Both the position numbers and the translations under genes were made by a program. From Mesostigma viride (taxonomy: Eukaryota > Streptophyta > Mesostigmatophyceae > Mesostigmatales > Mesostigmataceae): DNA of 23,064 nt. The DNA is taken from assembly GCA_009746045.1 (NCBI GenBank), contig RPFO01001515.1, positions 1 to 23,064 of the forward strand. Reading direction: 5' to 3'. Positions 7,175-13,425 of this stretch are shown here, in pieces. The first letter of the stretch is position 1. Every line of letters starts with the position of its first letter. Under the pieces are notes generated by a model. It had not been told where the DNA came from. It made no database searches and was given only the letters and a program-made list of their open reading frames with translations.

Positions 7175-8040
7175 ATTCGACGGAACTATAAGCGCCGCGC
7201 CAGAGACGGGTGTACCCTCTGTTCCACCCTCCCTTTTTGCCCTCTTCACCCCCTTTTTTGACCCCCGAAAACCCCCTTCCCGACCCCCGAGAAAGCCCTG
7301 TTCCGGTGTTCCGGCCCACCCCCCCTGGGCCGGTATCATTTGAAAAAAAAATTTTTCTGGGACCGAAATCCTTCGTTTTGGACTTAGCCGTTTTCGGCCT
7401 CTCCTCTTCCCCTTTCTCTCCCTCCCTCTCCTTTCTCTCTCCCTCTCCTTTCTCTCTCCTCTCCCTCTCTCTTCTCCCCTCTCTTCCCGTCCCTATATAT
7501 CCAGGGGTATAGGGTTCTATTTATTTATTTTTCCTATAAAATCAGTTTTAGAAAAGATACCGGCACGCCATCCCGGAAATAGGATATATAAGACGGTGTC
7601 CTATTCACGCCCCACGGTTAAATAGGACGAATAGCCGCCTATATATACCGTTCCTATTCCCGGAGGGGGCGTGCTGGTATCATTTATAAAACTGATTTTA
7701 TAGGAAAAATAAATAAATAGAACCCTATACCCTGGATATGTAAAGACGGGAAGGGAGAGGAGAGAGAGGGGAGAGGGAAGAGAGAGGGAAGAGAGAGAGA
7801 GAGGAGGCCGAAATCGGCTAAGTCCAAAACGCCATTTTCCTGGCCATAAAAAAAAAAGTTTTCCAAATGATACCGGCCCAGGGGGGGGGCCGGAACACCG
7901 GAACAGGCCTTTTTCGGGGGTCGGGAAGGGGGTTTTCGGGGGTCAAAAAAGGGGGTGAAGAGGGCAAAAAGGGAGGGTGGAACGAGGATGCACCCGTTTC
8001 GGGCCGAATCGGCGCGGCGCTCTGAGTAGCGACCAATCGG
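7175..8040. mobile_element. Foldback element, copy B, opposite orientation to copy A
   Basis: The left arm (about 7191-7545) is nearly the reverse complement of the right arm of copy A, and the central part is the reverse complement of A's centre. The right arm (about 7685-8040) differs from A's matching arm by a block, CGCCATTTTCCTGGCCAT, in place of the usual CGAAGGATTT-type sequence. This shows an arm exchange or gene conversion. The outer right end is GGCGCGGCGCTCTGAGTAGC then GACCAAT. There is no internal gene; a long minus-strand frame through it is low-complexity Ser/Pro. Confidence 0.75.
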
Positions 8041-8103
8041 GTCGCTCGGTTTTGGCGGGAATTGGGGGAAATCGGCGCGGCGCTCTCCGTGGAGATCTCG
8101 GGC

Positions 8104-8201
8104 TGACTCGGGGAGTTTCGGGTCGATCGGGGACTCTCGGGTCGGATCGGGGACTCTCGGGCCGACTCGGGTCGAATCGGGCCGAATCGGGTCGAATCGG
8201 A
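8104..8201. repeat. About 10-bp periodic CGGG-rich tract
   Basis: Units such as ATCGGGGACT, CTCGGGTCGG, ACTCGGGTCG, AATCGGGCCG and AATCGGGTCG follow each other about every 10 bases. That is close to one helical turn. The tract runs directly into the solo arm that follows. Confidence 0.7.
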
Positions 8202-8540
8202 GGGAGAGGGGAGAGGGAAGAGAGAGGGAAGAGAGAGAGAGGAGGCCGAAATCGGCTAAGTCCAAAACGCCATTTTCCTGGCCATAAAAAAAAAAGTTTT
8301 CCAAATGATACCGGCCCAGGGGGGGGGGAGCCGGAACACCGGAACAGGCCTTTTTCGGGGGTCGGGAAGGGGGTTTTCGGGGGTCAAAAAAGGGGGTGAA
8401 GAGGGCAAAAAGGGAGGGTGGAACGGAGGGATGCACCCGTTTCGGGCCGAATCGGCGCGGCGCTCCAAGTAGCGACCAATCGGATCGATCGGTTTCGCCG
8501 ATGTGACGGGTGGCGCGGCGCTCCAAGTATCGGCCAATCG
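8200..8540. mobile_element. Solo arm of the foldback element, copy C
   Basis: About 8203-8480 is nearly identical to the right arm of copy B (about 7765-8040), including the variant CCATTTTCCTGGCCAT block. Differences are a few bases in the purine tract, the G-run and the end motif. There is no opposing arm. An extra end motif (GGCGCGGCGCTCCAAGTATC then GGCCAAT) lies at 8513-8540, as at the far left of copy A. Confidence 0.7.
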
Positions 8541-8860
8541 AATCGCTCGGTTTTGGCTGGAAATTCGGGGACGGGTAGGGTCCTGGCACGAGGAGATCCA
8601 CGGGAAGGTCCACGGGGAGGTCCACGTACGGCGCGCCGGATCCGCGGGACGGACGCGATTCGGGTACGATTCGCGGGTTTGGGACCGTCGATTGGCGCCG
8701 TGTCGATCCGCGGGACGGACGATCCCCGTGTCGGTTCGGAGGATCGGATCCGTGTCGGTTCGGAGGATCGGGAGGAGTGCGCCTACATGAGCCGCCGAGA
8801 CCCTCGTCTCCCCTCATCCCTTCCTCTCTCCCTCTCAACGATAGAAGCGCGCACGGTAGA
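8541..8860. other. Upstream region of the 8861 gene with short direct repeats
   Basis: TCCGCGGGACGGACG occurs near 8640 and 8707. CGTGTCGGTTCGGAGGATCGG-type units start at 8727 and 8751, 24 bases apart. A CT-rich stretch (8800-8837) precedes the ATG. I see no gene here. Confidence 0.45.
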
Positions 8861-10202
8861 ATGAACGAGACACGGGACGTGTCCAATAGTCTCGCGGGGA
8901 CGCCGGGCGAGTCCGACGGTCCCGCCGCGGTGCCGGACCCCTCCCTGTCTGTCACCCCCATGGAGGTCGATCCACTCGCGCCCCTCGTGCCCTGTGGGGC
9001 GGTCGAGGACGCGCGGGATGTCCCGAGTGTCCGCGCGCCGATGGACCCCGGACGCTGTGCCGCGCCGTGTGCGCCTGGTTCGACGCCGCGGTCGTCAGGG
9101 ACCCGAGGGACTCGGCGTGCGTCACGACGTCCCAGTTCGCCGACGAGATGGACCGCTTCCTCCTGTCCAAGGGCCTGCCGGCGTACGACCGGTCCGGCCT
9201 GGCGGGCGACCGCCCGCAGGCGCGCGGCGCGCATTTCAACCTGATATCCGCCATCGCCGCCGCCTACGGCGCCGTCGTGAGCGATTTCGGCGACGGCCTG
9301 ACGCTCTGCCGTCTCCTCGTCCGTCCTCCGGCCGGCGGGTACCCGTTCGACCCGTCGCCGCTCCCGAAGCCCGCGTCCTTCGACGACGACGGGTACTTCG
9401 CCGCGATCGCGCGCAAGGAGCTGATACAATCGCGGCTCGCCGAGACCTCCGCCGTGCTGGATGAGGAGGATCTGGACCGTCTCGAGTGCACGGACGAGGA
9501 GGACGCGTTCGAGTCCCACCTTCGACGCCCCATGCGTTCGCGCATCTGTGCCAGTTCCGCGTCGCCCGGCGCGCGTACGACCGCAAGCGCGTCCCGCGCC
9601 CCGAGTGGCTCGATAGGACGATCGCCGAGATGAGGCGCCAGGTCTCCTGGGACTACGACGAGTCTGCCAAGGGGAGGACGAGGGCCGGGACGCACATGTC
9701 GGATCACCTGACGGACGTACTCGGATGGCCCTCGACGGCGGAGGACGCCTTGCCCCTCCAGACGTCCCTCGAAGACGCGGCCGGATCCGGGCAGGACGCC
9801 GTCGCCGCCCTCCGCGTGTCGCCGAACGTGTCGAGCCAGATTTCGGCTGCCGTCCGCGCGTCTGGGGGCGGTAAAGCGACGCGCGCCGAGCCGTTCGTCG
9901 GAGATCTCCCGTCGCGTCTGTTCGCGCGCGTGCCGGACGCTCGCATGTCCTTGTCCGCCTTCCGACACCTCTACTTCGAGCGTCACCTCGGATGGCCGGC
10001 GTCCCGGCGCTTCACCGTCCCCAACGAGGTGGTCGCCGCACAGCTGGCCGCACGCGGCATCCGATTGAGCGGGCGGAAGAGGGGCCGCGACGTCACGGTG
10101 GACGGCCCGCCTGCCAAGAACGTGAAGTGGGTCGAGGGCCTGGCCCTCGCGCCGGGCGTCGTGGTCCGCGAGAGCGACGTCGAGTGCGATGCGGGGAATT
10201 AG
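8861..10202 (+). CDS. Unknown protein of about 445 residues, coding frame broken twice
   Basis: Coding signal starts at the ATG at 8861 in frame 2, moves to frame 1 near 9040 and to frame 3 near 9515, and ends at TAG 10200-10202. At each junction the two frames abut with strong G/C third-position bias on both sides. That fits a missing base and not an intron. The N-terminus is disordered (Pro, Ser, Asp). The middle has QFADEMDRFLLSKGLPAYD and FDDDGYFAAIARKEL followed by an acidic patch. The C-terminal part has FRHLYFERHLGWPASRRF and then AAQLAARGIRLSGRKRGRDV, which looks like a winged-helix DNA-binding segment as found near the end of some viral primases; this is a weak resemblance. Sequencing error or decay could explain the breaks. 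Confidence 0.55.
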
Positions 10203-10219
10203 ACTAGCTTTCTACTAGT
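10203..10219 (+). terminator. Hairpin right after the stop of the 8861 gene
   Basis: ACTAG at 10203-10207 pairs with CTAGT at 10215-10219 with a 7-base loop, starting one base after the stop codon. It is short, so support is modest. Confidence 0.35.
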
Positions 10220-10262
10220 GACGTGTTTGCGTTGGTTTGATGATGTGTGGACGATAATTCCG

Positions 10263-10281
10263 TTTATTACGATTTTTTATT
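10263..10281 (-). terminator. Two poly(A) signals for the minus-strand gene 10406-10744
   Basis: On the minus strand AATAAA occurs at 10276-10281 and again at 10263-10268, about 125-140 bases after the stop at 10406. The stretch is AT-rich in a GC-rich setting. Confidence 0.5.
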
Positions 10282-10335
10282 CAATACAATCGATTTATAA
10301 ATGCCACGTGGCGTCTTTGTTTGTTTGGTAACGCT

Positions 10336-10357
10336 AGAGTCTCACTCCTAGGACTCT
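10336..10357 (-). terminator. 3'-end hairpin of the 10406-10744 gene
   Basis: AGAGTC at 10336-10341 pairs with GACTCT at 10352-10357. It lies between the stop and the AATAAA signals. Three units of CGGACTCG-type repeat lie next to it at 10361-10388. Confidence 0.4.
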
Positions 10358-10405
10358 TTCGCGGACTCGCGGACTCGCGGACTCGCGCGTTCGTCCCTTT
10401 TTTTG

Positions 10406-10744
10406 TCAAGTTACGGACGGGTGCGCCAGTCCGGCGACCGCGGTCCTTTCGGGGTCGTTCGCGTACAACCCGTCGAACACCTCGTGCCAGTTTTCGGGCG
10501 TCGCGCGTTCGCGCGCCGATTCCAGATCCTCCCTCGTCGCCAGGTCGAACCACCCGCTATGGCCCTTTTCCGCGCGCAGGCGGATTTCTCGGTCCACGTC
10601 CGCCAGGAACTGCTCGTACGCCTCTCGGTTCGTGTACCCGCGGTAGAGTTCGTCCGGATCGTCCCGGTGTCCGTGGAGGTACGGGTACGCGCGGACGACG
10701 AGACCGTCCACGAGTCCGCGGAGAGTGTCAAGGACGTTGCCCAT
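10406..10744 (-). CDS. Small unknown protein of 112 residues
   Basis: I start at the minus-strand ATG at 10744 (MGNVLDTLRGLVDG). An upstream in-frame extension to 10891 is low-complexity and would cross the TATA box. The protein is mixed helical and acidic: YPYLHGHRDDPDELYRGYTN, EAYEQFLADVDREIRLRAEK and HSGWFDLATREDLESARERA, with WHEVFDGLYANDPERTAVAG near the end. The leading MGN could be N-myristoylated, because glycine follows the initiator methionine; that is inference. It is convergent with the 8861 gene and divergent from the 10874 frame. I recognise no family. Confidence 0.65.
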   Translation of the reverse strand: MGNVLDTLRGLVDGLVVRAYPYLHGHRDDPDELYRGYTNREAYEQFLADVDREIRLRAEKGHSGWFDLATREDLESARERATPENWHEVFDGLYANDPERTAVAGLAHPSVT

Positions 10745-10829
10745 GTCCGCGTGTCTTTTGTCGGGGAAGGGAGGGGGGGGGAGACGCGCGCGTCTCGTGC
10801 ACGAACGGGAGGAGAAAATGTCCCCTCCC

Positions 10830-10835
10830 TTTATA
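10830..10835 (-). promoter_or_regulatory. TATA box in a divergent promoter
   Basis: TATAAA on the minus strand lies 86 bases before the ATG at 10744. It sits in the 129-base gap between that start and the plus-strand ATG at 10874, so it may serve either or both genes. Confidence 0.5.
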
Positions 10836-10873
10836 CCGCGGTTTTCGCGCGACTCGACTCGATCGATCCGCTC

Positions 10874-11379
10874 ATGGCGCCCGGATTCCATTCGGCTCGC
10901 TCGTTCTTCGGAGCCGGGTTCCGATCGACGCGCGACCGATCGTCCGGGTCCTGGTGGAGAAGCAAGGACGGCAGCGGGACGGTCGGCGGGGACGGCTTCG
11001 GGACGGAGGGCGACGAGGACGGGGGCGAGGACGGACGCGGACGTTCCGGTTCCCGGTGTCCGTGGAAAGGCGGTCGACGCGCGGTCGCCGCCGAGGTGCC
11101 AGTCACCGACTTTGGCCCGGAGGAGGAGAGGTACGCGTGTGTGAACCTGAACGCGCGGGACGCCCCGCCGCCCGTGACCCCGCAGGTGATGCGGTGGGCG
11201 GAGGACGTCCGCAGGGAGAGGAGGGAGTCGCGCGTCGTGGGCAAGCTGCGTCTTCCGCCGCCCGTGACGACGGGGGTGCTGAAGTGGGCGGTGGAGGCGA
11301 ACGAGAGGGGCGAGGGGATGGTCCTCGGTCCGGGATTATTCCGGGACCTACATTATTATAGGGAGCTGCGCGGTTCGAT
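10874..11379 (+). CDS. Unknown coding segment with a duplicated PPPVT motif; true end uncertain
   Basis: From the ATG at 10874, frame 2 shows G/C third-position bias and runs without a stop as far as 12859. The first 70 residues are Gly/Ser/Asp-rich. They are followed by EEERYACVNLNARD and a duplicated unit: APPPVTPQVMRWAEDVRRER, then LPPPVTTGVLKWAVEANERG. After that, an imperfect palindrome (GGTCC-GGA-TCC-GGACC, about 11328-11350) and an AT-rich CATTATTATAGGG precede a new ATG in frame 1 at 11380. I suspect the gene ends near 11330-11360 and that a lost stop or shift joins it to the next frame. The boundary given is a placeholder. Confidence 0.4.
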
Positions 11380-11763
11380 ATGGTACATCGATGCGCGGCC
11401 ACGACGGTCGCGGGGTTCCGATGCCAAAATCCGGCGGCGCGCCGGTTCTGCTCCGTCCACTCCTCTCGGTCGCGCGCGCGGACGACTGCGGACGGTCCCG
11501 GAGGCGTCCAACGAGGAGGAAGGGGGGAGGAGTCGGACGGGACGTCGGCGGGGGCGTGTCGGACGCGGCGGGGTCCGCTCGGCGGGCCCGTCCTCGCACC
11601 GTGTGAGGTCGGACGCGTGCCGTCACGCGGTGGGCTCGGCGATCCTGGTGCGCGGGTACAGCGCTCCGGCGCCCGCCGCGCCGCCCGCCCGCGTCCCGGG
11701 GGGGATGTTCTTACACGGTCCGATTACGTTCACGGAATTCTGGCGAGGATTGACTGCCGATGA
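11380..11763 (+). CDS. Zinc-finger start in frame 1, probably shifting to frame 2 near 11480
   Basis: The ATG at 11380 opens with MVHRCAATTVAGFRCQNPAA and then RRFCSVH. This is the C-x(9)-C-x(8)-C-x(2)-H knob seen in many large-virus and phage proteins (C-ATT--G--C-N----FC--H). A TATA-like ATTATTATAGGG lies about 28 bases upstream. After about residue 33 frame 1 loses its quality, while frame 2 becomes strongly G/C-biased at third positions from about 11480 (LRTVPEASNEEEGG). A two-base loss in the CGCGCGCG run at 11468-11477 would join them. Whether the protein then ends or continues into the 11705 segment is open. Confidence 0.4.
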   Translation: MVHRCAATTVAGFRCQNPAARRFCSVHSSRSRARTTADGPGGVQRGGRGEESDGTSAGACRTRRGPLGGPVLAPCEVGRVPSRGGLGDPGARVQRSGARRAARPRPGGDVLTRSDYVHGILARIDCR

Positions 11764-12859
11764 ACGGGCGGAATATTTGAAGAAACAAATCGAGGACGAA
11801 GCCGCTGCCGGAGGTGGTCGACCGCGGGATCCGAGAAGGAAGCGTGCTCCTAGTCCAGACCCAGGAGAGCGTAGAGAGGGTTTGGGCGGAACGGGTCCGA
11901 GAAGGGAGCGTGCTCCTAGTCCAGACCCCGCGGGGCGCGGAGAAGGAGGAGGAGGAGGAGGAGGCGACGACACGGAAAAAATTAGGAAGTTACACGGACT
12001 CGTGAAACGGTTGAACGAGGACGATAAGAAAAAGGCCCTTGAGAAGTTTCACAGTGCGGGTAGTAACGTTGACGAGGTTCTTGCGCAGATAGAGGCCGAG
12101 CTGCTGGGAGGTCCGTATGCGCCTGCCGGTTCGGGCACGAGTGGTGGCACCGGACCTGCGAGCGGTTCGGCCACGAGTGGTGGGGGCGATCCGGTCGCAG
12201 GCGATTCGGGACCCGTGGCCGGTGGCGACACGCCAGCTGTCGCCGATGCGGCCGGGTCTGGCTCGGGTCTCGAGGGTTCCGCTCTTGGACCACCTGGAGG
12301 AACAGGTTCGGTGTTGTCGAAGACGTTCGGGAGTACGGCATCTTTTGGTACAGTCGTAAAAGATTTCAATGATTTGACAGACGACGTGAAGGAAATCGAA
12401 GTGATGCGCGAGGTTTTTACGACGTCCGTTACAGAGCCAGGTGAGAGTAGCAGCGGGAAATCGAAAAAGGCATACAACAGTTTCAAAAAGGCTTTGGATA
12501 ATCCGAATTTTGACGAACGTAAGGCAGCGGTCGCTAAAGCTCTCCCCGCCTTCTTGAGTAAAAACATTGTTGGACGCGGTGTCTGGGATGAGATGTTGGC
12601 GGAGGCCAAGGCACGAATCGAGGAGGCTGCTAGGAAGATGAAGGTCGTCCGCCAATGGTCCCGCGTCCGCCGTGGGACAGCTATCAAAACCAAGTCCAAT
12701 ACCAAGTCCCGGTCGCTGGCACCTGTCCGTCGCCGTCCCGTCGCCGCCGTACGTTCGACCGCGGTGTCCAAGGCCCGTCGCGCGCCCGTTAAGAGGAAGA
12801 GGTCCTCTGTCGCCGCCGCGTCGTCGTTGGCCAAGTCCGCGCGTCGCCCCGGAAAATGA
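11705..12859 (+). CDS. Basic-tailed protein of about 384 residues, possible DNA-packing or core protein
   Basis: I give the ATG at 11705 as the start, although the same frame is open upstream to 10403. Residues 1-30 (FTEFWRGLTADERAEYLKKQ) look folded. Next come two copies of an ERAPSPDP-type motif (KRAPSPDPGERREGLGG, RERAPSPDPAGRGEGGG), a polyglycine run, a charged helix (KRLNEDDKKKALEKF), a Gly/Ser/Ala/Pro linker, and a helical domain with FNDLTDDVKEIEVMREVFTT and KAYNSFKKALDNPNFDERK. The last 70 residues are dense in Arg, Lys, Ser, Ala and Pro (PVRRRPVAAVRSTAVSKARR). That composition resembles histone H1-like or viral core proteins; no homology is claimed. Third-position G/C is lower here than upstream, so this may be a separate gene. 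Confidence 0.65.
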   Translation: MFLHGPITFTEFWRGLTADERAEYLKKQIEDEAAAGGGRPRDPRRKRAPSPDPGERREGLGGTGPRRERAPSPDPAGRGEGGGGGGGDDTEKIRKLHGLVKRLNEDDKKKALEKFHSAGSNVDEVLAQIEAELLGGPYAPAGSGTSGGTGPASGSATSGGGDPVAGDSGPVAGGDTPAVADAAGSGSGLEGSALGPPGGTGSVLSKTFGSTASFGTVVKDFNDLTDDVKEIEVMREVFTTSVTEPGESSSGKSKKAYNSFKKALDNPNFDERKAAVAKALPAFLSKNIVGRGVWDEMLAEAKARIEEAARKMKVVRQWSRVRRGTAIKTKSNTKSRSLAPVRRRPVAAVRSTAVSKARRAPVKRKRSSVAAASSLAKSARRPGK

Positions 12860-12905
12860 TCGCAGACCATACTAGGCAGCACCGCGCTCGAAGAACGCAA
12901 TCATC

Positions 12906-13232
12906 ATGGGTCCATTCCCGAGTTCCACGCGAATCCACGCATCCGGAGTCTCCGACGTCGTCGTCGTCGAGTCGCGGGCCGCGGACATCTCCGACCAATT
13001 GGACAAGATCTACGCGCCATGGAAGAGCGCATCCCGGCGGGCCGACGACGACGTAGCCGCGTCCTCGCGTCCGTCCGCGAATCCCGAGCCGAGGCCCACG
13101 GGGCAAGGGACCGCCACCGCCTACCTGGACGGCGCCCTGAGAGACATGTACGAGGACGACCACTCGTCCAAGCGGTTCCGCCACGCCGCGCCGTCCGTCC
13201 CCGAACAGACCTTCCGAAGCGCCGTGTTCTGA
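12906..13232 (+). CDS. Small unknown protein of 108 residues
   Basis: ATG at 12906, TGA at 13230-13232, 46 bases after the previous stop on the same strand. The N-terminal half is hydrophobic to mixed (GVSDVVVVESRAADISDQLD). The middle is disordered (Ser, Arg, Asp, Pro). The end reads AYLDGALRDMYEDDHSSKRF and then PSVPEQTFRSAVF. Clear third-position G/C bias. No signal peptide or membrane helix. It could be cotranscribed with the 11705 gene, since only the later gene is followed by a hairpin and AATAAA. I recognise no family. Confidence 0.65.
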   Translation: MGPFPSSTRIHASGVSDVVVVESRAADISDQLDKIYAPWKSASRRADDDVAASSRPSANPEPRPTGQGTATAYLDGALRDMYEDDHSSKRFRHAAPSVPEQTFRSAVF

Positions 13233-13270
13233 CTGAAGTATTTTGACATCGTGGTTTGAACCGATGACAG

Positions 13271-13314
13271 ACGCGCGATGACGCGTGAATTGATGTATTA
13301 TGAAGGATAATAAA
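13271..13314 (+). terminator. 3'-end hairpin plus poly(A) signal
   Basis: ACGCG at 13271-13275 pairs with CGCGT at 13282-13286. AATAAA follows at 13309-13314. This closes the 12906 gene and possibly the 11705 gene as well. Confidence 0.5.
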
Positions 13315-13363
13315 AGGAACGTTTACCGACAAACCCGTTTTGCAACATGTCCCCATAGTGCCA

Positions 13364-13378
13364 GTACCCGTAGGGTAC
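13364..13378 (-). terminator. Tight hairpin after the helicase gene
   Basis: GTACCC at 13364-13369 pairs with GGGTAC at 13373-13378 across a 3-base loop, 48 bases past the helicase stop on the minus strand. No AATAAA follows on that strand nearby. A CT microsatellite (13397-13427) separates stop and hairpin. Confidence 0.5.
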
Positions 13379-13425
13379 GATACGATAGTGTCGCGACTCT
13401 CTCTCTCTCCCTATCTCTCTCTCTC

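Noticed and set aside
7684-9519. Minus-strand frame of 611 codons
   Set aside because: It runs through the foldback arms and the antisense of the 8861 gene; the product is low-complexity Ser/Pro with repeated segments from the arms.
9040-9520. Introns as the cause of the frame changes in the 8861 gene
   Set aside because: The coding frames abut with no non-coding gap and no GT-AG pair of suitable spacing, so single-base shifts fit better.
10821-11244. Minus-strand frame opposite the 10874 segment
   Set aside because: The Pro/Ser-rich product has no motif, whereas the plus strand has a duplicated PPPVT unit with conserved spacing.
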